Part shown: positions 1 to 7,687 of the stretch, one piece after another
Position numbering within the stretch: position 1 is the stretch's first letter
How the letters are laid out: the number at the start of each line of letters is the position of its first letter
From: Hymenobacter lapidiphilus
Lineage (GTDB): Bacteria; Bacteroidota; Bacteroidia; Cytophagales; Hymenobacteraceae
Length of the DNA: 45,203 bases
Assembly (NCBI RefSeq): GCF_013377885.1
Contig: NZ_JABKAU010000037.1
Location: forward strand, 1-45,203
Direction: 5' to 3'
Program-made: the position numbers and the translations under genes
The notes under the pieces: model-generated
The model's database searches: none
The model's input: only the letters and a program-made list of their open reading frames with translations
What the model was told of the DNA's origin: nothing

Positions 1-132
1 CGTAATAACGGCAGTATGTTTTTTAAGAATTGGGGGGTTATCTGCCTTCCTTCGTGCCGCCGATAGGCCCCGCCCGGGCAGGAAAAGTAACGCTCATTTC
101 GTATATTAAGCTTCTCACCAAACCTTACTGCC

Positions 133-348
133 ATGTCTGATTCCACGGTCAATAGTCCGTACGTGCTGGCCAGAACGTTTGTGTTCCGGCGCTACGTTAC
201 TGCCCGCCACCACCTGGCCGGCCTGCGCCTGACAGCCGAAGCTATCCGCGAGGCACGCCAGCGCCGCCGCCAGGAGCGCCACGATGCGCGTATGCGTATT
301 TTCTACAGTTGGTGCGAGACGTTCCGCGGGTTGGGCTTTATGTTTTAG
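133..348 (+). CDS. Small Arg-rich hypothetical protein
   Basis: A 71-residue ORF starting ATG, rich in arginine (central run AREARQRRRQERHDARMR-like) with aromatic residues at both ends. I recognise no domain and see no signal peptide or membrane segment. It ends 10 bp before the convergent DUF305 gene. The ATG is about 30 bp after an AT-rich TATATTAAG stretch that could be a promoter. A basic helical protein that binds nucleic acid is possible, but this is only inferred from composition. It may also be a chance ORF. Confidence 0.45.
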   Translation: MSDSTVNSPYVLARTFVFRRYVTARHHLAGLRLTAEAIREARQRRRQERHDARMRIFYSWCETFRGLGFMF

Positions 349-358
349 CACGCTGTAC

Positions 359-811
359 TTACTGCTCCAGCCGCTGGATCATCGCCTTCATCTGGCTAAT
401 TTCCCGCTCCTGCGCCACAATGATGCTGTCGGCCAGCTGCCGTACTTCGGGGTCCTGAATAGTGGCCCGTTTACTGACCATAATGGCAATGGAGTGATGC
501 GGAATCATGGCTTTCAGCCAGCTTGTGTCATGCACAAAAGTCTGTGAACGGACCATCAGCAACGCGGTAATAAACACAGAAATACTGCCCGCAATGATGA
601 GCGCATTGTGCCGTTTATTGGTGTACATTTTCTGCATGAACAGCAGCATAACAAGCGCCATGGCTGTAATCATCAGCACGGTCATGTAGAAGCGCGTCAG
701 GCTGAAATACACGTGGTCCAGCGCGTAGGTATTCAGATACATCACGCTATACATGACAACGAACGAGACGCCAAGCATTATGAAAAACCGGCGGTAGTGA
801 TGCTGTTCCAT
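359..811 (-). CDS. DUF305 family membrane protein
   Basis: A 150-residue protein with three predicted membrane helices (about residues 9-27, 40-60 and 69-87) followed by a C-terminal DUF305 segment. The family hallmark is visible as AMIPHHSIAIMVSKRA (101-116) and then DPEVRQLADSIIVAQEREISQMK (120-142, key residues D120, L126, I130, Q134, E138, M141). DUF305 proteins are often encoded near copper or other metal-handling genes, and the paired His are thought to face the periplasm. No metal gene is beside it here, so the ligand is unknown. The family call is firm and the function is not. Confidence 0.85.
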   Translation of the reverse strand: MEQHHYRRFFIMLGVSFVVMYSVMYLNTYALDHVYFSLTRFYMTVLMITAMALVMLLFMQKMYTNKRHNALIIAGSISVFITALLMVRSQTFVHDTSWLKAMIPHHSIAIMVSKRATIQDPEVRQLADSIIVAQEREISQMKAMIQRLEQ

Positions 812-946
812 GAGGCAGGGAATTAAGGTGTGCAGTCGAATTGGCCTATACGATGCATTCTGCCTTATAGAAGTGCTGTGCCCATATTACATGCTTTTTT
901 CGGCCGAATTCTGTACGTGGCCGCCGCTCCGGTTGCCGGAAACCAA

Positions 947-973
947 CAGCGCCACCGGGTGAGGGTGGCGCTG
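947..973 (-). terminator. Hairpin after the DUF6370 gene
   Basis: Arms CAGCGCCACC and GGTGGCGCTG pair perfectly over 10 bp around a 7-base loop, 36 bp beyond the stop of the minus-strand DUF6370 gene. There is no strong T-run on that strand, so termination is plausible but not certain. Confidence 0.5.
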
Positions 974-1008
974 GAGAATTGCTGATTGTACGGTGAAAAT
1001 TCAGGCCG

Positions 1009-1371
1009 TTATGGTGCCTTGTCTGCTTCTGGCAGGAGCCGGAAATACGTGGCCACAAACCGGTCGTTCACCACTTCGCCCTGCACCCGTGCCTGCCTGG
1101 TTTTCTGGCAGAAACCGTCCTCGGCGTGGGCGTCGCCGTGCGCGTCAATGTGGGTCCCGTCTACGAAGTAGGCTTTGCCGTTCAGACGCACCGCTAAGTC
1201 GCAGCTTTTGCCCGGCAGGCCCAGCCGGCACTGCCCGCAGGCGGCTTCCAGCACCTGCACCGGCCGGCGCTGGTCGGCAACGGCAACTTCCGGTTTAACG
1301 GTCGTCGATTGGGCCAGGGCCGGAGCAGCCGGGGCCACCCCCAGAAACAACAGAAACAGCAGGTTTTTCAT
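1009..1371 (-). CDS. DUF6370 family secreted protein
   Basis: A 120-residue protein with a Sec signal peptide (hydrophobic residues 4-20, likely cut after ALAQ). The mature part carries the pattern of the Bacteroidota DUF6370 family: VLEAACGQCRLGLPGKSCDL (four Cys, with a CGQC pair), then GKAYFVDGTHIDAHGDAHAEDGFC and a closing VNDRFVATYF. The Cys, His and Asp residues suggest metal binding or disulfides, but no activity is established. It is the only gene in its unit, with 153 bp to menB upstream. Confidence 0.75.
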   Translation of the reverse strand: MKNLLFLLFLGVAPAAPALAQSTTVKPEVAVADQRRPVQVLEAACGQCRLGLPGKSCDLAVRLNGKAYFVDGTHIDAHGDAHAEDGFCQKTRQARVQGEVVNDRFVATYFRLLPEADKAP

Positions 1372-1524
1372 CGGAAGCCGGGGTTGAGGCCGGTGCTAAT
1401 AAGACGGATATACTGCGCCTGTCAGCGGCCCTGGCAAAGCGGTAAAGGTGCTCCAGACACGGGCGCTATGCGCCGCACGCTCAGCACAACGGTCGTTCTT
1501 CAGTTGCGCAACAACCCTAAAGGG

Positions 1525-2349
1525 CTACGGAAACTTGGGATACTTGTCGAAATCGGGCTGGCGCTTCTCTACGAAGGCATTGCGGCCTTCCTTTGCTTCC
1601 TCCGAGAGGTAGTAAAGCAGCGTGGCGTTGCCGGCCAGCTCCTGAATACCCGCCTGCCCGTCCAGCTCGGCGTTGAAGCTCGATTTGAGCATGCGCAGCG
1701 AAAGGGGGCTTTTCTGCAGGATTTTGTTGCACCATTCCACGGTCGTTTCCTCCAGCTTATCAAGCGGTACTACCTTGTTCACCAAGCCCATATCGAGGGC
1801 TTCCTGGGCGTCGTACTGGTCGCAGAGGAACCAGATTTCGCGGGCCTTCTTCTGGCCCACCACGCGCGCCAAGTACGAAGCACCGAAACCGCCGTCGAAC
1901 GAGCCAACCTTTGGGCCGGTCTGGCCGAAGCGGGCGTTGTCGGCGGCAATGGTCAGGTCGCAGACGACGTGCAGCACATGGCCGCCCCCAATGGCCCAGC
2001 CGGCCACCATGGCAATTACGGGCTTGGGCAGCGAACGAATCAGCTTCTGTAAATCGAGCACGTTGAGGCGGGGCACGGCATCCTCGCCGATGTAGCCGCC
2101 GTGGCCGCGCACGCTCTGGTCGCCGCCCGAGCAGAAGGCCTTACCGCCCTCACCGCTGAACACGACCACGCCGATATCGGTCCGGTCGCGGCAGATGTGC
2201 ATGGCCTGGATCATCTCATCCACTGTGAGTGGGGTGAAGGCATTGTGTACCTCAGGCCGGTTGATGCTGATTTTGGCGATACCGCCGTGCTGGGTGAACA
2301 GGATTTCCTTGAACTCCTTGATGGTAGTCCACTCGATTTTTTCTGACAT
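1525..2349 (-). CDS. menB: 1,4-dihydroxy-2-naphthoyl-CoA synthase MenB
   Basis: Crotonase-fold enzyme that closes the ring of o-succinylbenzoyl-CoA to 1,4-dihydroxy-2-naphthoyl-CoA in menaquinone synthesis. Its 274 residues match the usual MenB length. Visible family motifs are FSGEGGKAFCSGGDQ (64-78, oxyanion loop), AGWAIGGGHVLHVVCDLTIA (116-135) and FGQTGPKVGSFDGG (141-154). Gly145 in QTGPK is the residue found in bicarbonate-dependent MenB such as that of E. coli; other MenBs carry Asp there. The C-terminal tail PDFDKYPKFP is also typical. It is the last gene of the minus-strand run menI, menF, menD, menB, 54 bp after menD. Confidence 0.95.
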   Translation of the reverse strand: MSEKIEWTTIKEFKEILFTQHGGIAKISINRPEVHNAFTPLTVDEMIQAMHICRDRTDIGVVVFSGEGGKAFCSGGDQSVRGHGGYIGEDAVPRLNVLDLQKLIRSLPKPVIAMVAGWAIGGGHVLHVVCDLTIAADNARFGQTGPKVGSFDGGFGASYLARVVGQKKAREIWFLCDQYDAQEALDMGLVNKVVPLDKLEETTVEWCNKILQKSPLSLRMLKSSFNAELDGQAGIQELAGNATLLYYLSEEAKEGRNAFVEKRQPDFDKYPKFP

Positions 2350-2403
2350 AGTAAAAGAAGATTACCTCCGCGCACAGGTTTCCCAGTGGTGCGCAGAGCA
2401 GTT

Positions 2404-4272
2404 CTAAAGTGAAGTCCGGACGAAGGTACGGTACTGCTCAAAAAACTCGGCGTTGGTTTTCGAATCGGTGAAGACCTCAAGCAGGGCCGCGCCACCTTCC
2501 GGCGCAAAGAAAACCGGCAGGGCGGCTTCAAGTTCAGTGAAACTGGAAATTGGGAAGTAGCGCAGCCCGAAGTCGCGGGCCGTGTTGGCGGCCGTCAGCA
2601 GCTGGCGCGTCTCGAAGAACTCCTCCAGTTCGGGCTGCTGGCGCGGCCCGTCGATGATGCGGAAGATGCCGCCTGCGTGGTTGTTGAGCAGGATAACGCG
2701 CAGATTGGGCGTGGGATAGTTGTGCCAGAACGCGTTGCGGTCGTAGAAAAACGCCACGTCGCCGGTGAAAAGCACTACCGGCCGGGCCGGCTGGGCCAGC
2801 GCCGCGCCCACGGTCGTGCTCGTGCAGCCATCAATACCGCTGGTGCCGCGGTTCGCAAACACCTCGGCCCCGTGCCCGGCCGGCAACCCCAGAATGTTGG
2901 CGTAGCGCACGGCCATGCTGTTGGCCAGGTGCAGTGCAGCACCATCGGGCAACTGTTGCAGGGCCCTGGAGATGGTGGTGAACTCGTTAAAAGGCTGGTC
3001 AGCGCGCTGCATAAAGCCCGCGAGCAAGCCGGTAGCCCAGTTCTCGGCCGCCAGCCAGGGCCGCAGGTAGGCCGCTTTGGCCGTATCGGCCTCCGCCGGA
3101 GCCGACCAGTTCAGGCGGGGCCGCGGGGCTACGCGGGTCGCGTCGGGGGGTAGTACGTTGCGGCCCGGCTCGGTTGGCGCTGGAAGTGCAACGCTTTCTG
3201 TCAGACCATGAATATCTTCGTTTTCAGCGCTGAGTGCGGCAAAAAAATCGGCCGGCTCCATCCGGATAACCTGGGTGAGCGACTGGAAGGTATCGGCTAC
3301 CGGACCGGCCTGCTGGATATGCCAGTGCTGGGCGGGGCGGTGCTGGCGCAGGTAAAGCTTAAGGGCCTTGGAAATAAGCGACTGGCCGAAGGTGATGAGC
3401 AGCTCGGGCCGCAGCGCGTCTTTCAGGCCGGGCTCGGGTACGGTCAGAAACACATCCTGGCGGCCTGTAAAGCGTGGGTGCTGGTTGTGGCCGGTGGCGG
3501 CGGGCTGGTGCAGGTTGGCAATCAGGTCGCCGACTACCGGCACCTGCCAGGCGGTGGCAAACTCGCGCAGCGCCAGCCGCAGCGGTACTTCGGCCGGGTG
3601 CTGGCCACTTACTACCAGCACCCGGGCCGTGTCGTGCAGGGTGTCGCGCAGCTCCCGAAGCGTGGCGGCTGGCAGCTGCGGCCGGCCGGGCAGCTCGCGC
3701 GTCACTTTCACCGGCCCAAACGCCAGCTCCTCATCCGGCTTGGGGTAAAATGGTTCGCGCAGCGGCACATTCAGCTGCACCGGCCCGGCCGGAAACTGCT
3801 GGGCCAGGTTTACGGCTTCGCTCACGAGGCGCGCCGCGTGCCACCCGGCATCGGGGTGGCTGGTGTCGGCAGGAAATGTAAATGAGCCCTTGGCATGTCG
3901 TCCGAACAGGTCGGTCTGGCGAATGGTCTGGCCGTCGAGCTGGTCAATCCACTCCGGCGGGCGGTCGGCCGTGAACACCACCAGCGGTATCTGTTGGAAA
4001 AACGCCTCGGCCACGGCCGGCGCGTAGTTGAGGCCGGCCGTACCCGAGGTACACACCAGCGCCACTGCCCGCCGCTGCGCCTGCGCCAGCCCCAGCCCGA
4101 TAAAGGCCGCCGCCCGCTCGTCGGGTACCGTCCGCACCGTAATAGCAGGGTGGCGGGCGAAGGCAATGGTCAGCGGCGCACACCGGCTGCCCGGCGACAA
4201 CACCACATCGGTAATGCCCAGCTGCGCACAGATTTCGGGGATATTATGAACTGCTTGCAGGCTATTGGACAT
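2404..4272 (-). CDS. menD: SEPHCHC synthase MenD
   Basis: Thiamine-diphosphate enzyme joining isochorismate and 2-oxoglutarate (2-succinyl-5-enolpyruvyl-6-hydroxy-3-cyclohexene-1-carboxylate synthase), the first committed menaquinone step. N-terminal motifs are VVLSPGSRCAPL and VPDERAAAFIGLG, with the cofactor-activating Glu in DER; the C-terminal ThDP/Mg site is GDVAFFYDRNAFW, preceded by FANRGTSGIDG. I start it at the ATG of MSNSLQAVHNIPE (622 residues). The frame is open further upstream, but only to a TTG at 4311, and that extension shows no family similarity. It lies between menF and menB, with an R1 repeat in the gap to menF. Confidence 0.95.
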   Translation of the reverse strand: MSNSLQAVHNIPEICAQLGITDVVLSPGSRCAPLTIAFARHPAITVRTVPDERAAAFIGLGLAQAQRRAVALVCTSGTAGLNYAPAVAEAFFQQIPLVVFTADRPPEWIDQLDGQTIRQTDLFGRHAKGSFTFPADTSHPDAGWHAARLVSEAVNLAQQFPAGPVQLNVPLREPFYPKPDEELAFGPVKVTRELPGRPQLPAATLRELRDTLHDTARVLVVSGQHPAEVPLRLALREFATAWQVPVVGDLIANLHQPAATGHNQHPRFTGRQDVFLTVPEPGLKDALRPELLITFGQSLISKALKLYLRQHRPAQHWHIQQAGPVADTFQSLTQVIRMEPADFFAALSAENEDIHGLTESVALPAPTEPGRNVLPPDATRVAPRPRLNWSAPAEADTAKAAYLRPWLAAENWATGLLAGFMQRADQPFNEFTTISRALQQLPDGAALHLANSMAVRYANILGLPAGHGAEVFANRGTSGIDGCTSTTVGAALAQPARPVVLFTGDVAFFYDRNAFWHNYPTPNLRVILLNNHAGGIFRIIDGPRQQPELEEFFETRQLLTAANTARDFGLRYFPISSFTELEAALPVFFAPEGGAALLEVFTDSKTNAEFFEQYRTFVRTSL

Positions 4273-4315
4273 GGATAGGTGAAAGAAGCGAGGGGTTAAC
4301 TGTAAGGGCAAAAGT

Positions 4316-4423
4316 GGTTTTTATGCTGAGCGAAGGGGAGTCGAAGCATCTCTACCGCAATGGTAACCCTCTACTACTGCAACGAAGCGGTAGAGATGCT
4401 TCGGCAAGCTCAGCATGACAACC
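4316..4423. repeat. R1 palindromic repeat (short copy)
   Basis: Inverted repeat with arms like GTCATGCTGAGC..GAAGCATCTCTACCG on both sides of a short unpaired centre, in the menF-menD gap. It has the core of the R1 family seen at 5731, 16252, 36997 and 40406 but lacks the outer AAGCTGTTTARRAAG ends. Once transcribed it would form a long hairpin between two men genes. Confidence 0.85.
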
Positions 4424-4437
4424 ACTCAGGTCTGTAA

Positions 4438-5652
4438 TCACTCCAGAACCGCCCCAATCGTGCGGAGTTTCATCTCGGTTTCCTGCCACTCTTTGGCTGG
4501 GTCGGAGTCGGGGGTGAGGCCGGTGCCGGCATAGAGCACGGCCTGGTCGGGGCGCAGCTGCAGGCAGCGCAGGTTTACGTAGAGGCGGGCGGCGCCGGGC
4601 TCGGGCAGGTTCACGGGGCCCAGAAAGCCGGCGTAATAGGCCCGGTCGTAGCCCTCGTGCTGCTTTATAAAATCCAGAGCCGCCTGCCGGGGCATGCCAC
4701 TTACGGCCGAAGTGGGGTGCAGCAGCCGCAGCATATCGGTGCCCAGCGTGGCGAAGGGTACGTTGCGCAGGTCCACCGCAAAGTCGGTGCGCAGGTGCAG
4801 CACGTCGCCGGCGGCCACGGTGCGCGGGCCGGTTTCGTGGTACTCGCGCAGCCGTACCTGCTTGAAACAGTTCACGATGTAGCGGGCAACCAGCGCCTGC
4901 TCCTCAATTTCCTTTTGCCGCCAGATGGCCTCGCTCGGGGCGTGGCCCGGCAGCAGCGGCTGGGTGCCGGCCAGCGCCATCGTCCGGAACACCTGGTCTT
5001 CGCCCACCTCGGCCAGCACCTCGGGCGTGGCTCCCAGCCAGGTGCCGGCCCCCGGCGCACTCACCAACGACACAAAGGCCGTAGGGTAGCGCCCCTGCAG
5101 CTCCTCGAATGCCTGCAGCGCATCAAAGTCTGCCGGCAGCGCCCGATGCACCGCCCGGCTCGATACCACTTTCTGCACCGTGCCGGCCCGCATGGCCTCC
5201 ATTCCGGCCCGCACCAGCGCCTCGTACTCGGGCCGGGTGGCGGGCCGCGGCGCGTGCCGGGGCCGCACGTGCCAGGCCAGCGAGTCAGGGTCGGCCAGCG
5301 CGGCAAACTGCTGGCGCAGCTGGGGCAGCCGGCTGACGGCCGCCGCGCTCAGGCGCACCTCATCGGGTCGGGCCAGGTCAAAATACAGGTCGGCCGGCAA
5401 AAACAGCGGCGGGTTGTGGTCGGAATCCTGGAAGGGGAAGAACGCAAAGCCGGCCGGGGCACTGGCCTCCAGCGCGGGCGGCAGGCCCACGTAGGCCGCT
5501 TCCACCCGCAAACTCAGGCACAGTCGGGCGGCGGCCTCGCCGGGCAGCCGCCACAGTGCCACCGGCCGGCCGCTGCTTAACGCCAGTGCCACCAGCCGCC
5601 GTAGCCGCTGGGCCGGCGGCAAATCAGGGTTCCAGGCAACGGATTGGAGCAT
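4438..5652 (-). CDS. menF: Isochorismate synthase MenF
   Basis: Chorismate-utilising enzyme converting chorismate to isochorismate, the entry to menaquinone synthesis. Its 404 residues carry the family landmarks: MRAGTVQKVVSSRAVH (substrate-site start), GATPEVLAEVG, MALAGTQPL, LHPTSAVSGMPRQAAL, GYDRAYYAGFLGPV and the C-terminal YAGTGLTPDSDPAKEW with ETEMKL. The last motif holds the Mg-binding Glu residues. The N-terminal third is variable, as is usual. An EntC-type siderophore role is possible in principle, but the placement with menD, menB and menI argues for menaquinone. The ATG at 5652 is the only sensible start. Confidence 0.92.
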   Translation of the reverse strand: MLQSVAWNPDLPPAQRLRRLVALALSSGRPVALWRLPGEAAARLCLSLRVEAAYVGLPPALEASAPAGFAFFPFQDSDHNPPLFLPADLYFDLARPDEVRLSAAAVSRLPQLRQQFAALADPDSLAWHVRPRHAPRPATRPEYEALVRAGMEAMRAGTVQKVVSSRAVHRALPADFDALQAFEELQGRYPTAFVSLVSAPGAGTWLGATPEVLAEVGEDQVFRTMALAGTQPLLPGHAPSEAIWRQKEIEEQALVARYIVNCFKQVRLREYHETGPRTVAAGDVLHLRTDFAVDLRNVPFATLGTDMLRLLHPTSAVSGMPRQAALDFIKQHEGYDRAYYAGFLGPVNLPEPGAARLYVNLRCLQLRPDQAVLYAGTGLTPDSDPAKEWQETEMKLRTIGAVLE

Positions 5653-5730
5653 AATAAGGGCTTGGGAGGCTTACGGCGGAAGAACGTAGGAACCGGGAAA
5701 CGGGAGAAAAGATGTGACGAGCAAAAAAGA

Positions 5731-5825
5731 ACGTCATGCTGAAAAGAGAATGTAATGCTTCGACTGCGCGGACGCCAGATGAAGCATGACGTCCTAATTG
5801 ATTCCTGGCACTTCCTAAACAGCTT
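5731..5825. repeat. Degenerate R1 repeat, one terminus retained
   Basis: GTCATGCTGA at about 5743 and TGAAGCATGACGTCC at about 5780 are the decayed arms of the R1 core. The right side ends in CACTTCCTAAACAGCTT, which is the R1 terminal sequence; the left terminus is missing. It lies between menI and menF. Confidence 0.65.
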
Positions 5826-5875
5826 CAAAGCATGAGTTACCCTTCCTCACTTCTCACGCTACCAAATACTTCCTA

Positions 5876-6289
5876 CTAAACATCAATAACCGCCATAGTG
5901 ATGCGGCTGATGCAGACCAGGGCGCCGGTTTCTTCGTGGGTGATGCGGATTTCCCAGACCTGCGTGCGGCGGCCGACGTGCAGGGCCGTGGCCCGCCCGA
6001 TAACGTGGCCGTCGCGCACACCTTTAATGTGGTTGGCGTTGATTTCGAGGCCCACGCAGGCTTGTTTGGTGGGGTCGGCCAGGCGGGTGTGGGCCGCTAT
6101 GCTGCCCAGTGTTTCGGCCAGCGCCACCGAAGCGCCGCCGTGCAGCAGGCCCATGGGCTGGTGGGTACGCCCATCAACGGGCATGCGGCCTTCGAGGTAG
6201 TCGGCCGTGAGGGCCGTGAGTTCGATGCCCAGCGCATCGGCCAGGGTGGGGCGGGTGCTGACCCAGTGCTTGAGTTGGTCGATTGTCAT
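5876..6289 (-). CDS. menI: Hotdog thioesterase, probable DHNA-CoA hydrolase MenI
   Basis: A 137-residue hotdog-fold thioesterase closely resembling E. coli YdiI/MenI: MPVDGRTHQPMGLLHGGASV (36-55), the catalytic Glu59 in ALAETLGS, VGLEINANHIKG and LHVGRRTQVWEI. MenI releases CoA from 1,4-dihydroxy-2-naphthoyl-CoA, the step right after MenB. It is the first gene of the minus-strand men block, upstream of menF, which supports this role over the wider PaaI/acyl-CoA functions of the fold. The start is ATG at 6289, in a 150-bp divergent gap with the histidine phosphatase. Confidence 0.85.
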   Translation of the reverse strand: MTIDQLKHWVSTRPTLADALGIELTALTADYLEGRMPVDGRTHQPMGLLHGGASVALAETLGSIAAHTRLADPTKQACVGLEINANHIKGVRDGHVIGRATALHVGRRTQVWEIRITHEETGALVCISRITMAVIDV

Positions 6290-6439
6290 GAGCAGAGCAG
6301 GGGAGAGGAAAAGCGCTGGTTGAACAGACCTGAATGGCTGCCGGCCGGCAACAAAAAACGCCCGAAAACTTGCAGCTTGCGGCCTGAAGCTTGTAGCTTT
6401 AGAAGTGCTTCAAGCGTAAACCGCAAAACTAGGGGTAAA

Positions 6440-7063
6440 GTGAGCGTCAAAAAAATATACCTGATTCGCCACGGGCAAACCGACTTCAACGTGCGCGGCA
6501 TCGTGCAGGGCAGCGGCATCGATTCGTCGCTCAACGAGGCCGGCCGGCGGCAGGCAGCGCGCTTTTTCGCCGCCTACAGCCACGTGCCCTTCGACAAGGT
6601 ATACACCTCGCTGCTGCGCCGCACCCACGAGTCGGTGGCCGGTTTCCTGGATCTGGGCCTGCCCCACGAAGCCCACGGCGGCCTGAACGAAATCGGCTGG
6701 GGCACCCGCGAGGGCACCCGCATCACGCCCGAAGAAGACGAGGAGTACCACCGCGTGCTACAGGACTGGCACGCTGGCCGCACCAGCTCGGCCCTCGAAG
6801 GCGGCGAAAGCCCCGAGCAGGTAGCGGCCCGCCAGCGCCCGTTTATCGAGCTGCTGAAAAGCCGGCCCCGCGAGCAGACGGTGCTCGTGTGCATGCACGG
6901 CCGGGCCATGCGGGTGCTGCTGTGCCAGCTGCTGCACTACCCGCTCAGCCAGATGAAAAACTTCGAGCACCACAACCTGGGCCTCTACGAGCTGGAATTC
7001 ACCGGCTCGCTGTTCACGGTGCGCAATTTTCTGGACACAAGGCATTTGCAGGATGTCAAATGA
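6440..7063 (+). CDS. Histidine phosphatase family protein
   Basis: A 207-residue member of the phosphoglycerate-mutase/acid-phosphatase branch 1 superfamily. The catalytic motif LIRHGQTDFN holds the phospho-accepting His11; Arg61, Glu84 and the second His153 in VCMHGRAMRVLL complete the usual pocket. I start at GTG 6440 because AGGGG lies just upstream and the protein then begins at the first strand of the fold; the same frame runs open much further upstream over menI, but that part is antisense. The substrate cannot be told from sequence. Its TGA overlaps the ATG of the next gene (ATGA), so the two are probably co-translated. Confidence 0.85.
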   Translation: MSVKKIYLIRHGQTDFNVRGIVQGSGIDSSLNEAGRRQAARFFAAYSHVPFDKVYTSLLRRTHESVAGFLDLGLPHEAHGGLNEIGWGTREGTRITPEEDEEYHRVLQDWHAGRTSSALEGGESPEQVAARQRPFIELLKSRPREQTVLVCMHGRAMRVLLCQLLHYPLSQMKNFEHHNLGLYELEFTGSLFTVRNFLDTRHLQDVK

Positions 7064-7521
7064 GAACGGCTAGGACCATCCTAATCGGGCTGCTAGTAAG
7101 CATCGTTGGTGCTTTCGCAGCTCATACTGCCACTGCTAATCCAACCCGCGTTTGGAACGGTGCAGAACCAGACACTATTCGTGGATTCGGCTGTTGTCCA
7201 GCGTATTGCTATCGGCTAGTTGAGCCTGCCCCCGTTCCACTCGTCGTTCATCACCGGGAGTTAGCAGGCCGGGTATTTGTGGAGTTCGTGGTTGATTCGC
7301 TGCTCAACAAAAAGGAGTTTACGATTGCCTGCGCCCGGCTAACCTGGCGCAAAACAGGTAAAAAGTACGCTCTCGATTGCCAGCAACTGAGCGCGGCCCA
7401 ACGGCAGGAGTTGCTGGCACTGGTGGTTCCCTTGCTACAGTCTTTGCGTTTTGTGCCCGACCGCGCCGACCGCCGGGGCTGCGGGCAGGAGCGGTGGGCG
7501 ATGCCGGTAACTTTCCGCTGA
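7060..7521 (+). CDS. Small exported protein of unknown function
   Basis: A 153-residue protein starting at the ATG that overlaps the stop of the histidine phosphatase. Residues about 5-25 (TILIGLLVSIVGAFAAHTAT) form a signal peptide ending near TANP. The mature part has a GFGCCPAYCYRL cysteine cluster and a strand-rich region (RVFVEFVVDSLLNKKEFTIACARLTW split over residues 66-92). I recognise no family. The pattern of a small periplasmic domain resembles TonB C-terminal-like or DUF proteins common in Bacteroidota, but this is only an impression. Confidence 0.7.
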   Translation: MRTARTILIGLLVSIVGAFAAHTATANPTRVWNGAEPDTIRGFGCCPAYCYRLVEPAPVPLVVHHRELAGRVFVEFVVDSLLNKKEFTIACARLTWRKTGKKYALDCQQLSAAQRQELLALVVPLLQSLRFVPDRADRRGCGQERWAMPVTFR

Positions 7522-7626
7522 CCGTGGAGTACGCCTTTATGGGATATGCACTTGTCAGCTGGGCCGTAAAACTGCGGCCGGCGAAAATTCGCCCTTTCAC
7601 TGGTCAATCATGGCAAACTGCTTTCG

Positions 7627-7657
7627 TTTGCTCCCCCGAATTTTCGGGCTAATTTTG
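7627..7657 (+). promoter_or_regulatory. Bacteroidota promoter for pdhC
   Basis: TTTG at 7627-7630, then 19 bases, then TAATTTTG at 7650-7657. This fits the Bacteroidota -33 TTTG and -7 TAnnTTTG elements exactly. Transcription would start near 7664, about 24 bases before the ATG at 7688. It therefore rules out the upstream in-frame ATG at 7610 as the main start. Confidence 0.8.
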
Positions 7658-7687
7658 ACCCTATTCAATCCAACGACGACGACGCAG

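Noticed and set aside
4273..4311. Longer menD start at TTG 4311
   Set aside because: The extra 13 residues show no family similarity; ATG 4272 gives the usual MenD N-terminus.
7610..7687. Upstream ATG of the E2 gene
   Set aside because: It lies before the promoter -33 element at 7627, and the added 26 residues are not part of a lipoyl domain.
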